DNA of 64,000 nt from RGIG250 sp964540025 (GCA_964540025.1 CAZIKQ010000004.1:23281-87280), one strand, 5' to 3'. Counted from the first letter of the stretch, positions 48,984 to 57,537 are shown. Notes: a model not told the origin generated them from the sequence alone. Made by a program: numbers and translations.

Positions 48984-49916
48984 TTACTTCTTGATGCCAA
49001 AAATCATTTCATCAAGCAGCGCGATAAGCTGGTTGATCTCCGGCTTGGAAATCTGTCCGCTGGCGCCCAGCTCCTTTCCCTTGCGGCGCATTTCCTCATT
49101 GATGAGGGAGGAGAAAAGGATCAGCGGCACATCCTGGAGACGGGGATTTTCACGAACCAGCTTCAACAGGCGGTGGCCATCCATCTGGGGCATCTCGATG
49201 TCGCTGACAATGAGACGGACCTGATCCTTGATATCCCCATCTCTCCCGGCCAGCTCCTCCAGGTAATCCCAGGCGGCCTTTCCATTGTTGAAATCCTTGA
49301 CGTACTCATAACCCGCTTCGTGAAGGGTGGAGACCAAAAGCTCTCTGAGCAGCGGGGAGTCCTCGGCCACGACGATATGAGCCCCGCCCCGGCGGAGCTT
49401 CAGGTCATGATCGGCGTCCTCAACGGTAGTCAGCTTGGCGTTGATTTCCGGATTGATCTCGGCAATGATGGTCTCAAAATCAATCAGGAGAACGATCTTG
49501 TCCTCCATTTTGATAATGCCCACGACTCTGGACTGATCCCCGACCTCGGGAGACGGCTCCATGTCCTTCCAGGAGATCCGGTGGATACGGGAAACATTGT
49601 CCACCAAAAATCCAAGGTTATAGTTGTTGATCTCCGTAACAATTATATTTTTAGGGCGGTCGTCACCGGCCACATTGAGGCAGCGGGCCAGATTTACCAG
49701 GGGCATGGCCCGGCCCCGCAGGGTGAACAGTCCGTCTACGTAAGGATGCGCCTGGGGCATATGGGTTACGGGAAACGCTGCGGCAGTGATAACCTCCCTC
49801 ACCTTGGCCACGTTGATACCATAGTTTACATTGCCAATATTGAATTCGACAATTTCAAACTCATTTGTCCCGGTTTCCAACAGTATTCCTTTTTTGTCCA
49901 GATTTGTTTCTCCCAT
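48984..49916 (-). CDS. cheV: Chemotaxis coupling protein CheV (copy 1)
   Basis: A 310-residue CheV made of an N-terminal CheW-like domain (about 15-165, EFEIVEFNIGNVNYGINVAK, ITAAAFPVTHMPQAHPYVDG, VDNVSRIHRISWKDMEP) and a C-terminal receiver domain (IVVAEDSPLLRELLVSTL, RLIVSDIEMPQMDGHRLL). CheV couples receptors to the CheA kinase and adapts by phosphorylation. It is a diverged duplicate of the gene at 50216-51151. Between them lie a tRNA-Arg copy and a vestige of the cvfB 3' end. No other chemotaxis signalling genes are adjacent. GGGGAGGCGG precedes the ATG. Confidence 0.92.
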   Translation of the reverse strand: MGETNLDKKGILLETGTNEFEIVEFNIGNVNYGINVAKVREVITAAAFPVTHMPQAHPYVDGLFTLRGRAMPLVNLARCLNVAGDDRPKNIIVTEINNYNLGFLVDNVSRIHRISWKDMEPSPEVGDQSRVVGIIKMEDKIVLLIDFETIIAEINPEINAKLTTVEDADHDLKLRRGGAHIVVAEDSPLLRELLVSTLHEAGYEYVKDFNNGKAAWDYLEELAGRDGDIKDQVRLIVSDIEMPQMDGHRLLKLVRENPRLQDVPLILFSSLINEEMRRKGKELGASGQISKPEINQLIALLDEMIFGIKK

Positions 49917-50029
49917 TGAATCCGCCTCCCCGTTTTATCCAATTTCTGTTCATGTCAGAAAAAATTTTCCCGCTTGAATACGTCCAGTATAACTTGTTCT
50001 TGTTTTTTTGAAAATTTCCTGCCTGTTAT

Positions 50030-50085
50030 GAAAAATTTCTCAGTCTCGTCCGGCCCCCGCCTGTTCAAGAATTCCTTCTCTTATA
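50030..50085 (-). pseudogene. Duplicated vestige of the cvfB 3' end
   Basis: On the minus strand the sequence reads IREGILEQAGAGRD then a stop. It matches the last codons of the intact cvfB (IKEGVLEQAEGWTRLKNFS) base by base with several substitutions, including the following GAAAAATTT stretch. It marks the upstream edge of the tandem duplication that produced cheV copy 1 and tRNA-Arg copy 1. Confidence 0.75.
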
Positions 50086-50115
50086 GAAAAAGCAGTGGCG
50101 TATAAAAGCCACTGC
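50086..50115 (-). terminator. Terminator of tRNA-Arg(CCT) copy 2
   Basis: On the minus strand GCAGTGGC and GCCACTGC pair (50108-50115 and 50092-50099), then TTTTT. It lies over the join with the cvfB vestige. Confidence 0.8.
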
Positions 50116-50126
50116 CGATACTATGC

Positions 50127-50203
50127 TGGTGTCCTCGGGCAGATTCGAACTGCCGGCCTTTCGCTTAGGAGGCGAACGCTCTATCCAGCTGAGCTACGAA
50201 GAC
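50127..50203 (-). tRNA. tRNA-Arg (anticodon CCT), copy 2
   Basis: Same sequence as 48893-48969, with encoded CCA and anticodon CCT. It lies 12 bases after the cheV copy 2 stop and is probably processed from the cheV transcript, as no separate promoter is visible in the gap. Confidence 0.95.
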
Positions 50204-50215
50204 GATAAAAACTTT

Positions 50216-51151
50216 TTAATGCTTGATGCCAAAGATATGTTCATCCAGCAGCGAGATGAGCTGATTGATCTCCGGTTTGGCGATCTGGCCGCTGGCTCCC
50301 AGTTCCTCGCCCTTGATGCGCATTTCCTCGTTGATAAGGGAGGAAAAGAGAATAAAGGGAACATCGTGGAGGCGGGAATTACTGCGAACCAGCTTCAACA
50401 GGCGATGGCCATCCATCTGGGGCATCTCGATGTCACTGACGATGAGGCGAACCTGATCTTTGATGTCCCCCTCCCGGTTAGCCACAGCCTCCAAAAACTC
50501 CCAGGCAGCTTTGCCGTTGCCGAAGTCCTGGACAAGCACATAGCCTGCCTCGCGAAGGGTGGATACCAGCAGATTCCGCAGCAGGATGGAGTCCTCCGCC
50601 ACAACGATACGCGCCTTGCCCCGGCGGAGCTTCATATCCTGACCGGCGTCATCGACGGTGGTCAGCTTGGCGTTGATTTCCGGATTGATCTCGGCAATGA
50701 TGGTTTCAAAATCAATGAGGAGAACGATCTTGTGCTCCATTTTAATGATGCCGGTGACTCTGGAATCTCCCCCTACCTCAGGGGACGGTTCCATATTTTT
50801 CCAGGAGATGCGGTGGATGCGGGAAACTCCGTCCACCAAAAAGCCGATATTGTAGTTATTTATCTCGGTAACAATTATGATGTCTTTGGAGCCGCCGTTA
50901 CTGGGCACATTGAGACAGCGAGCCATATTTACCAACGGCATGGCCCTGTCCCGCAGGGTGAACAGTCCATCCACATAAGGATGGGACTGGGACATTTTAG
51001 TCACGGGAAAGGATGAAGCGATGAGAACTTCCCGAACCTTTGCCACATTGATACCATAATTTATGTTGCCAATATTAAACTCGACGATTTCAAATTCATT
51101 TGTCCCGGTTTCCAACAGGATTCCTTTTTTGTCCAGATTTGTTTCTTCCAT
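50216..51151 (-). CDS. cheV: Chemotaxis coupling protein CheV (copy 2)
   Basis: A 311-residue CheV with the same two-domain layout as its neighbour: CheW-like domain (EFEIVEFNIGNINYGINVAK, VDGVSRIHRISWKNMEPSPE) and receiver (IVVAEDSILLRNLLVSTL, RLIVSDIEMPQMDGHRLL, conserved phospho-Asp). It sits directly downstream of the intact cvfB, the arrangement that was duplicated, so this is probably the original copy. The start at 51151 matches the neighbour's start by alignment, with GGGGGCGG upstream. The copies differ in the CheW-domain specificity region (IASSFPVTKMSQSH against ITAAAFPVTHMPQAH). Confidence 0.92.
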   Translation of the reverse strand: MEETNLDKKGILLETGTNEFEIVEFNIGNINYGINVAKVREVLIASSFPVTKMSQSHPYVDGLFTLRDRAMPLVNMARCLNVPSNGGSKDIIIVTEINNYNIGFLVDGVSRIHRISWKNMEPSPEVGGDSRVTGIIKMEHKIVLLIDFETIIAEINPEINAKLTTVDDAGQDMKLRRGKARIVVAEDSILLRNLLVSTLREAGYVLVQDFGNGKAAWEFLEAVANREGDIKDQVRLIVSDIEMPQMDGHRLLKLVRSNSRLHDVPFILFSSLINEEMRIKGEELGASGQIAKPEINQLISLLDEHIFGIKH

Positions 51152-51261
51152 TGGTTCCGCCCCCATTTATCCGTTTTCCGTTCATATCGGAAAAAACTAT
51201 TCACATACGTTCAGTATACACTATTCTTTCTTTTTTGGGAATATCCTGCAACTCATGAAAA

Positions 51262-52200
51262 TCAGGAAAAATTTTTCAGCCTCGTCCAGCCCTCCGCCTG
51301 TTCCAGGACGCCTTCCTTTATCAAATGCCCCAAGGCCCGCTTAAAGGCCGCTTTGGAAAGATGGAATTTCATCCGGATAATGTCCGGCGGCGTGGTGTCA
51401 TCGTAAGGCATCCTTCCGTTGTGAGCTTTCAGGTGTTCCATTATCATGGCGGAATCGGTTTCCAAGGCCGCTTCCTTCACCGGCCGAAGGGAAGCATTCA
51501 GCCTGCCGTCATTGCGAATGTAAGTGACCCGGGCCTGAACCACCTCCCCCACCCTTGGCCGGTGGGGAATCTCCTGATGGTCAATGAAAACGATGTACCG
51601 TTCATTGCTGAACAGGAAGGCTCCTTTTTCCGTAATATTATATATGGCCCCCGCCACGGTGTCCCCTACCTTCACCCCGGATGCGGGCTTTGAAGCCCGG
51701 CGGATCTCATCATCCACCACCATGGTGGTGGCCAGACGCCCGGATTTATCCGTGTAGAGCTTTGCCCAGACCACTTCCCCCACCTTGGGACGGCCCCGCA
51801 TTCCCGCGAAGGGCATGAACACGCCCCGCTCCGCTCCCACATCCACAAAGGCGCCGTTTTTGTCAACATTTATAATCTTCAGGCGGGCAATCTGGCCCTC
51901 CTTCAGCTGGGGCACCCGCATGGAGGCGGCCAGCCGGCCATTGGGATCCCTGTAAAGGAATACCTTCAGCTGCTCCCCTGCCTCTATCGGCCGGGTCTGC
52001 TGGTTGCTGTGCAGGAGTATATCGTCATGTGGACTGCCGGTACCGGCGTCCAGAAAAGCGCCGGACTCGGCGATTCGGTCCACCCGCAAAAGGGCTACCG
52101 TTCCGGCTTTGTAGTCCCGCTGAATGTGGTTTGCCGCCTCTGCCTCATCCATCAAAGCGCTGAGGCCCTCAGCCCGGGGGCGGGAAAATCTTTTTTCCAT
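51262..52200 (-). CDS. cvfB: S1-domain RNA-binding protein, CvfB/YitL family
   Basis: A 312-residue protein with three tandem S1-like domains (about 20-75, 85-145 and 155-225, such as GQIARLKIINVDKNGAFVDV and VGDTVAGAIYNITEKGAFLF) and a C-terminal winged helix (PPDIIRMKFHLSKAAFKRAL). CvfB-type proteins bind RNA and affect virulence or stress gene expression in Firmicutes, and the target here is unknown. The start at 52200 follows GAGGAATGAT, one base after rsfS ends. Its final codons are the piece duplicated at 50030-50085. Confidence 0.88.
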   Translation of the reverse strand: MEKRFSRPRAEGLSALMDEAEAANHIQRDYKAGTVALLRVDRIAESGAFLDAGTGSPHDDILLHSNQQTRPIEAGEQLKVFLYRDPNGRLAASMRVPQLKEGQIARLKIINVDKNGAFVDVGAERGVFMPFAGMRGRPKVGEVVWAKLYTDKSGRLATTMVVDDEIRRASKPASGVKVGDTVAGAIYNITEKGAFLFSNERYIVFIDHQEIPHRPRVGEVVQARVTYIRNDGRLNASLRPVKEAALETDSAMIMEHLKAHNGRMPYDDTTPPDIIRMKFHLSKAAFKRALGHLIKEGVLEQAEGWTRLKNFS

Positions 52201-52201
52201 A

Positions 52202-52618
52202 TCATTCCTCGTAGGGGATAATTTCGGCCTCAGACCAAAGGCTTTCCAATGCGTAGTAGTCGCGGGATTCATCCAGGAAAATGTGGCAGACTGCATCGCC
52301 ATAGTCCAGCAGCACCCAGGTTCCGTCCTGATAGCCTTCCTTGTGGTAGAAAGGTATTCCCAGCTCCTCCAGTTTATCCTCCACGCTGTCGGCAATGGAA
52401 CGGGCCTGGGTGGTAGAGCGGGCGGAGCAGATAACGAACCAGTCGGTAGAGGGAGACAGCCCCTCCATATTCATAAAGACGATATCCCTTGCTTTCTTAT
52501 CGGCACAGGCCGCCGCAATGACCTCCGCCAGCTTCCTTGTATCCTGCTGGATCATTTCTTTTGTGATTTCCGGCCGCTCAACTGTTTTTAATTCAATTGC
52601 CAATTTATTTTCCTCCAT
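52202..52618 (-). CDS. rsfS: Ribosome silencing factor RsfS
   Basis: A 138-residue DUF143 protein that binds uL14 and blocks subunit joining when nutrients are scarce. DIVFMNMEGLSPSTDWFVIC, ARSIADSVEDKLEELGIPFY, GTWVLLDYGDAVCHIFL and YYALESLWSEAEII are typical. The start at 52618 overlaps the end of the LCP gene by 14 bases. A ribosome site is weak, consistent with coupled translation. Confidence 0.95.
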   Translation of the reverse strand: MEENKLAIELKTVERPEITKEMIQQDTRKLAEVIAAACADKKARDIVFMNMEGLSPSTDWFVICSARSTTQARSIADSVEDKLEELGIPFYHKEGYQDGTWVLLDYGDAVCHIFLDESRDYYALESLWSEAEIIPYEE

Positions 52619-53663
52619 CTTTATCTTCCGGCTGTTCCTCTGCAAAAGCTTTCGGGAACAGCTCTTTCATGCGTTTGTCAATAGCGATTTTATCCGGCTG
52701 CCAGTTAGCCTTTCCGTCGTTTCTGCCCATGCCGGGCAGCAGCACCGTTTCGGGCTCCGTCTCCCCCAACTGTCCGAAACAGTCCTTCAGCTCCAGGATA
52801 TCCCAGAGCTCGCCGTTCGTGATCAGCCTTCGCTGAAGATAGCTTACCATGCCGGGAAGCTTCAGCATGGTGACCGGCTCGGTAAGCTTCCTGCAAAGGG
52901 CCCGCAAAAATCCCTGCTGCCGCCCTACCCGGCCGATGTCTCCCAGTTCGCCGCCCCGATAGCGCAGAAAGCGCATCGTATCCTGCCCGTCAAAATGACG
53001 GTATCCCCGATCAAGGCTTATTACCAGCTCCTGCCGGGGATCTTCGTAGCGCATAGGCTCCGGCACATAAAGGTCAATCCCCCCCAATATGTCGATGGCA
53101 TGGGCCGCCGTCTCCATGTCCAGCTCCACGTACTGGTGAATCGTTATTCCCAAAAGCTCGCTTACGGATTGCTGGATCTCCGAAATCCCTCCCGTACTGT
53201 ACTGGAATCCTATCGGTACTGTGACCCGGGCCGTTTCATTCCCGACCACAGGCACCGCCACCGCTGTTTTCCGGGGAATGGCAATGTACACCAGCTTACC
53301 GGTCTCCTTGTCGATGGAGGCTACCACTACCGTGTCCGCCGCCGGTACCCCGGTTTCGAGACCATTGCCGATTCCCAATATCAGGATGTTATAGTAGCCG
53401 TCAAACCGCTTGTCCCAGTTCTTCTCCCTTTCGGCCCGGCGGGCGGCATATTCCTCATATCGGGCCCGGCAGTCCTGATATATGCCCCAGCCCGCTATTA
53501 CGCCATGATATCCGGCCCAGCCCGCCAGCCAGAGACAAAGGGCCAGTATCAACAGCCGGAAGTAGCGGACTGTCGCCCGACGGGTTTTGACCTTTCTCAG
53601 CTTCTTGATGTTTTTACCCGTATGGCTTCTATATTTTACCTTCTTTGAAATTTTCTTAAGCAT
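52605..53663 (-). CDS. LytR-CpsA-Psr (LCP) family protein
   Basis: A 352-residue membrane-anchored protein. A basic N-terminus precedes one membrane helix (YFRLLILALCLWLAGWAGYHG, about 36-56), then an LCP domain with YNILILGIGN, AADTVVVASIDKETGKLVYI, IPRKTAVAVPV and HFDGQDTMRFLRYR. LCP enzymes attach teichoic acids, capsules or other glycopolymers to peptidoglycan in monoderms. In a diderm Firmicute the acceptor or donor is unclear. The usual IPRDT motif reads IPRKT, a notable change at an aspartate. It lies in the yqeK-LCP-rsfS run. Confidence 0.88.
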   Translation of the reverse strand: MLKKISKKVKYRSHTGKNIKKLRKVKTRRATVRYFRLLILALCLWLAGWAGYHGVIAGWGIYQDCRARYEEYAARRAEREKNWDKRFDGYYNILILGIGNGLETGVPAADTVVVASIDKETGKLVYIAIPRKTAVAVPVVGNETARVTVPIGFQYSTGGISEIQQSVSELLGITIHQYVELDMETAAHAIDILGGIDLYVPEPMRYEDPRQELVISLDRGYRHFDGQDTMRFLRYRGGELGDIGRVGRQQGFLRALCRKLTEPVTMLKLPGMVSYLQRRLITNGELWDILELKDCFGQLGETEPETVLLPGMGRNDGKANWQPDKIAIDKRMKELFPKAFAEEQPEDKDGGK

Positions 53664-53673
53664 TCTTTCCTGT

Positions 53674-54243
53674 TTACATTAAGTTCATTATTACTTCATT
53701 TCGCGCCGTCACAGTATCCTGATGCATCAATCCGTGTTTGGTCAGAACAAAGGCCAGGGTCTGATCGAAGCCCGCCAGTAGCATTTTGTCCAGGGTTTCC
53801 CTTTCCGCCAGCTGCCGAAGCTCTTCCACCCCCGGATAATCCCGGTTCTCCTCGATCATATCCGCAAAATAAATAATTTTGTCCAAATCGGACATTCCCT
53901 TTCCCCCTGCTGTATGGCGGGAAATGGCCTCCAGAACCTCCCTGTCGGCGACTCCGTACAGCTCCTTTGCCCGGCTTGCCCCCACCGGGGCATGAAGCAT
54001 GAACGGTATTACCTGCTCGATAGGCGATACCGTGATTCCCCGGCGGTATGCTTCATCGATAAGATTTTCCTGGGAAAATTCCCGGGCGCAGTCGTGAAGG
54101 AGCCCGGCCAGCTCCGCCTTGTTCCGATCCACGCCAAATCTTTCCGCCAGTCTGACGGCCGCCTTCGCCACCCCCAGACTGTGCCGGTACCGGGATGGCT
54201 TCAGGCGCTGTTTGAGTTCCTGCCTGATTTCATCGATGGTCAT
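53674..54243 (-). CDS. yqeK: HD-domain diadenosine tetraphosphatase YqeK
   Basis: A 189-residue HD hydrolase that cleaves Ap4A symmetrically to ADP. LKPSRYRHSLGVAKAAVRLA contains the first His, LLHDCAREFS the HD pair, and IPFMLHAPVGASRAKEL, AISRHTAGGKGMSDLDKIIYFADMIE-type motifs complete the site. It overlaps nadD by one base and precedes the LCP gene, a conserved Firmicute order. Confidence 0.92.
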   Translation of the reverse strand: MTIDEIRQELKQRLKPSRYRHSLGVAKAAVRLAERFGVDRNKAELAGLLHDCAREFSQENLIDEAYRRGITVSPIEQVIPFMLHAPVGASRAKELYGVADREVLEAISRHTAGGKGMSDLDKIIYFADMIEENRDYPGVEELRQLAERETLDKMLLAGFDQTLAFVLTKHGLMHQDTVTARNEVIMNLM

Positions 54244-54857
54244 TATTTATAAAGCCCTTCTTTGTATATGTAATTCTCCACGGCGGAGGGGACGATGTAC
54301 TTTATGGAGAAGCCCCGCTTCACCCTGTCCCGGATATTCGTCGAAGATATTTCCAGCTCCGGAGTCTCAAGGCGGTGGATCCTGGCGCTGCCCAGCTCCC
54401 CGAAATATTCCCTGATGTTGTCGACGTTTGGCAAAAAGCCGGGACGGGCCGCCGCAATAAACTGACAAAGGCCCAGCAGTTCCTCAATCCTGTCCCAGGT
54501 AGGAATTTCCGCTATTGCGTCAGCGCCGGTTATAAAAAACAGGTCGGTGTTCTCGCCATACTGCCGCTTCAGCTCATAGATGGTATCAATGGTATAGGAT
54601 GGCCCCGGTCTGTCCATCTCAATTGACGACACGTCAAAGTGGGGATTTGAATTGGTGGCCAGCACCGTCATCAGGTAGCGGTGCCGGGCCTCCGTGACTT
54701 GCTGATCCATTTTGTGGGGAGGCACTGCCGCCGGGACAAAAATAACCTTATCAAGCCCGAACTCATCCCGAACGGCTTCCGCCGTCATGAGATGCCCTAC
54801 GTGGATGGGGTCGAAGGTACCGCCGAGAATACCGATCCTTCTGGTTATCGCTTTCAC
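54243..54857 (-). CDS. nadD: Nicotinate-nucleotide adenylyltransferase
   Basis: A 204-residue nucleotidyltransferase adenylating NaMN to form deamido-NAD. RIGILGGTFDPIHVGHLM carries the HxGH motif, FVPAAVPPHK, FFITGADAIAEIPTWD and the ISSTNIRDRVKRG nucleotide-binding motif. It is co-transcribed with yqeK. Confidence 0.96.
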   Translation of the reverse strand: MKAITRRIGILGGTFDPIHVGHLMTAEAVRDEFGLDKVIFVPAAVPPHKMDQQVTEARHRYLMTVLATNSNPHFDVSSIEMDRPGPSYTIDTIYELKRQYGENTDLFFITGADAIAEIPTWDRIEELLGLCQFIAAARPGFLPNVDNIREYFGELGSARIHRLETPELEISSTNIRDRVKRGFSIKYIVPSAVENYIYKEGLYK

Positions 54858-54871
54858 TTAAACCATCCCTC

Positions 54872-55222
54872 TCACGGCGCAGGCGGCACGGTAAACACGC
54901 TGCTGGCCACGCTGATGATAATCCCGAAAACTGCATAGATGGCCACCGCCGAGAGAAAGATCAGGACGATGGCCTTAATGTAGTCCACGTTATCATGGTG
55001 TCCCTTCTCGGTGGCATTGTCCTGGGCAATCGTCCGGGCATAGGCCTGGGCAGTCTGCAAGGGTGAATATTTCTCCCCCTCGGTGAAATCACTTTGCTGC
55101 TCCAGCTCCTCCAGGGTCAGTTTTTTCACCTTTGATTCCGGCTTTTTATAGTCGCTGCGGTTCCGCTCCGGCCGTTCCTCATCGGGGATTCCCTCATAGA
55201 GCCATTCTTCCATCTTATTCAT
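54872..55222 (-). CDS. Small membrane protein of unknown function (116 aa)
   Basis: I do not recognise a family. The first about 80 residues are hydrophilic and charged (KMEEWLYEGIPDEERPERNR, VKKLTLEELEQQSDFTEGEK). One C-terminal membrane helix at about 85-107 (YIKAIVLIFLSAVAIYAVFGIIISVA) ends near SSVFTVPPAP. This suggests a tail-anchored inner-membrane protein with a cytosolic N-terminal domain. It lies between proA and nadD with short gaps (14 bases each side), so it belongs to that operon. Confidence 0.72.
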   Translation of the reverse strand: MNKMEEWLYEGIPDEERPERNRSDYKKPESKVKKLTLEELEQQSDFTEGEKYSPLQTAQAYARTIAQDNATEKGHHDNVDYIKAIVLIFLSAVAIYAVFGIIISVASSVFTVPPAP

Positions 55223-55236
55223 AAAACTGTTCCCGC

Positions 55237-56490
55237 TTATCTGATCTGTCCATTGCCATATATAAGATATTTTTCTGAAGTAAGCTCCCGCAGTCCCATG
55301 GGGCCTCTGGCGTGAAGCTTCTGGGTGGATATGCCGATCTCCGCCCCAAAACCAAATTCAAAGCCATCGGTAAACCGGGTAGAAGCGTTTACATACACGG
55401 CGGCGGCATCTACCTCTGCCTGGAAGCGGTGAGCGTTCACCAGATCATTCGTGATGATGGACTCGCTGTGCCCGGTATTATAACGATTTATATGATCTAT
55501 GGCTTCGGCCGCGTCCTTCACAACCTTTATGGACAGGATAAGGTCATCGTATTCTGTGGCCCAGTCCGCCTCAGTAGCGATCTCCATATCCGGCACGATG
55601 GCCCGGCATTTTTCGCAGCCCTTCAGCTGGACTCCCTTCTCCCGCAAAGCCTTTACCGCCACCGGCAGGAATTCCTTCGCCACCGCCTCGTGAACCAGCA
55701 GCGTCTCCAGGGCGTTGCAGACCGAGGGCCGGGAGGTCTTGGCATTGACGACGATATTCACCGCCATATCAAAGTCCGCCGACCTGTCCACAAAGGTATG
55801 GCATATACCGGAGCCCGTTTCAATTACCGGAACGGCGGAATTCTCTACCACCTTCTTAATGAGTCCCGCCCCGCCCCGGGGAATGACCACATCAATCAGT
55901 CCGTTAGCCTGAAGCATGGCGTCAACCGCGCCCCGATCCGTAAAGTCGATAAACCCCAGGGCTCCTTCCGGCATGCCCGTCCCATAGGCCGCTTCCCTTA
56001 GTACATCCATTATCGCCCGGTTTGACTTCAAGGCCTCTTTGCCTCCCCGCAGGAGAACCGCGTTGCCCGATTTCAGGCAAAGTCCCGCCGCCTCCGCCGT
56101 CACATTTGGCCGGGCCTCGTAGATGATGGCGACAACCCCCAAAGGCACCCTTACCCGGCGCAGCTCCAGTCCATTTGGCCTGACGGTGGCAAAGTCTCCC
56201 TCCCCCACCGGATCAGGCAGGGCAGCCGTTGCCCGAAGGCTGTCGGCCATCCCCTTTATCCTCTCCGGCGTCAGCAGGAGCCGGTCGAGGAACGAAGCCT
56301 TAACTCCGTTGTCTCTCGCCTCCTTGAGATCTTCTTCATTGGCCGCCAGCACCAGCTCCGCCCGTTTCTCCAGCAGTGACGCCATCCTGAGCAGGGCGCT
56401 GTTCTTCAGGGCTGTAGGCAGCACCGCCAGCTTACGGGAGGCCGCCTTCGCCTCAGCCGCCCTTTCCCTGACGATTTGTTCAATATCCAT
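55237..56490 (-). CDS. proA: Gamma-glutamyl phosphate reductase
   Basis: A 417-residue aldehyde-dehydrogenase-fold enzyme reducing gamma-glutamyl phosphate to glutamate semialdehyde in proline synthesis. The N-terminus VRERAAEAKAASRKLAVL, VPLGVVAIIYEARPNVTAEA, LIDVVIPRGGAGLI and the active-site Cys in TSRPSVCNALETLLVH are all present. The partner proB (glutamate 5-kinase), often directly upstream, is not in this window. Confidence 0.96.
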   Translation of the reverse strand: MDIEQIVRERAAEAKAASRKLAVLPTALKNSALLRMASLLEKRAELVLAANEEDLKEARDNGVKASFLDRLLLTPERIKGMADSLRATAALPDPVGEGDFATVRPNGLELRRVRVPLGVVAIIYEARPNVTAEAAGLCLKSGNAVLLRGGKEALKSNRAIMDVLREAAYGTGMPEGALGFIDFTDRGAVDAMLQANGLIDVVIPRGGAGLIKKVVENSAVPVIETGSGICHTFVDRSADFDMAVNIVVNAKTSRPSVCNALETLLVHEAVAKEFLPVAVKALREKGVQLKGCEKCRAIVPDMEIATEADWATEYDDLILSIKVVKDAAEAIDHINRYNTGHSESIITNDLVNAHRFQAEVDAAAVYVNASTRFTDGFEFGFGAEIGISTQKLHARGPMGLRELTSEKYLIYGNGQIR

Positions 56491-56552
56491 GAAAATCCTC
56501 TCTTCTTTATAGACAGGCTTTAATAATCTTTAGAAAACTCTAACCCAGAATC

Positions 56553-56582
56553 ATTATCTCACGACAAGCCGGCCCTTGTCAA
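56553..56582 (-). promoter_or_regulatory. Promoter of the proA-nadD-rsfS operon
   Basis: On the minus strand TTGACA (56577-56582) and GATAAT (56553-56558), 18-bp spacing, about 60 bases before proA. Confidence 0.6.
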
Positions 56583-56611
56583 CGAAAACCCCGGCCCCGG
56601 AACAGCCGGGA

Positions 56612-56637
56612 CAAAAAAAGAGAGGCCGAAGCCTCTC
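56612..56637 (-). terminator. Terminator of the NlpC/P60 gene
   Basis: On the minus strand GAGAGGC (56631-56637 side), loop TTCG, GCCTCTC (56620-56626 side), then T7. Confidence 0.88.
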
Positions 56638-56651
56638 GTCTTTGCTGAACC

Positions 56652-57338
56652 CTACAGTACCCGGCGGGCCCCGATATAAGTCTCTACCCAGTAGCCATCA
56701 TAAAGGCTGTCGATAACGACGCCCCGGCTGGAGGAAGCGTGAATGAACCTGCCGTCATCCAGATATATGCCTACATGACTCGCCCCATAGGCATAAGTGG
56801 AGAAATACACGAGATCTCCCGTGCGGAGCTCCCGCTGTTCCAGAGGAACTCCTACCTCGTACTGGTCATCAGCCGCCCGGGGAAGGGACATACCGCAGTT
56901 GGCAAACACATACTGAACATAGCCGGAGCAGTCAAAGCCATAGGGGGAAGAGCCCCCGAAAACATAGGGCACGCCGACGTACTGAATCGCCGATTGGACG
57001 ATACGGCGGGCAACATAATTATTGCCGCGGCTCACCTCCGGCATCTGCCGGCCGCCCATCAGCAAAGAGTAAGTTGCCTGACCTACCATCCCATCGACTT
57101 CCATGCCCTGTTTTTTCTGGAAGTCCTTTATGGCTTCCACAGTAGCCGGGCCAAAATCACCGTCAGCGGTCACATCATAGCCCATACCGGCCAGAACGCC
57201 CTGAAACTCGGCGATCTCCACGCCCTGATCCCCAACCTGAAAGGCGGCTGCCTCCGCAGTGGTCACTGCCATGGTGAAAGCAGCGGCACAAACAGCGGCG
57301 CCCAACAGGCGGGCACATTCTTTCCACGAAAAAAGCAA
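56652..57338 (-). CDS. Peptidoglycan-binding NlpC/P60 cell wall hydrolase
   Basis: A 228-residue secreted cysteine peptidase. The signal peptide is at about 1-31 (GAAVCAAAFTMAVTTAEAAA), followed by a PG_binding_1 domain (VEIAEFQGVLAGMGYDVTAD, PATVEAIKDFQKKQGMEVDG). The NlpC/P60 domain has the catalytic Cys in GFDCSGYVQYVF and His in SHVGIYLDDGRFIHAS. It cleaves peptide stems of peptidoglycan. The start is a TTG at 57338 with GAGAGGGG upstream. A c-di-AMP riboswitch precedes it, as is known for several cell wall hydrolase genes, so high c-di-AMP should reduce expression. Confidence 0.92.
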   Translation of the reverse strand: MLFSWKECARLLGAAVCAAAFTMAVTTAEAAAFQVGDQGVEIAEFQGVLAGMGYDVTADGDFGPATVEAIKDFQKKQGMEVDGMVGQATYSLLMGGRQMPEVSRGNNYVARRIVQSAIQYVGVPYVFGGSSPYGFDCSGYVQYVFANCGMSLPRAADDQYEVGVPLEQRELRTGDLVYFSTYAYGASHVGIYLDDGRFIHASSSRGVVIDSLYDGYWVETYIGARRVL

Positions 57339-57358
57339 TTATGATACCCCTCTCTTTT

Positions 57359-57490
57359 AACCTGCGAGGTTAGCTGACGGGTTAGACCGGAGAAGCAGCC
57401 TCGGCATACGCCGTTCACCCCAAATAAACGGTTCCCCCGCTCCCCGGGCGGATTCGGCTCGAAGCCCGGAAAACACCAACTGAATATATG
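57359..57490 (-). ncRNA. Cyclic di-AMP riboswitch (ydaO-yuaA class)
   Basis: The leader of the NlpC/P60 gene contains the conserved blocks of this class on the minus strand. GCCGAATCCGCCCGGGG, GCGGGGGAACCG, GGGGTGAACGGCG and CCGGTCTAACCCGTCAGCTA occur in order, ending in ACCTCGCAGG just before the ribosome binding site. This class senses c-di-AMP and often sits in front of cell wall hydrolase and potassium transport genes. The boundaries are approximate. A hairpin at 57498-57523 separates it from the upstream rnpB gene. Confidence 0.85.
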
Positions 57491-57537
57491 CCTTAACGTC
57501 AGCCGTCACTCTAAACGGCTGACGGATATTGGCGGAC

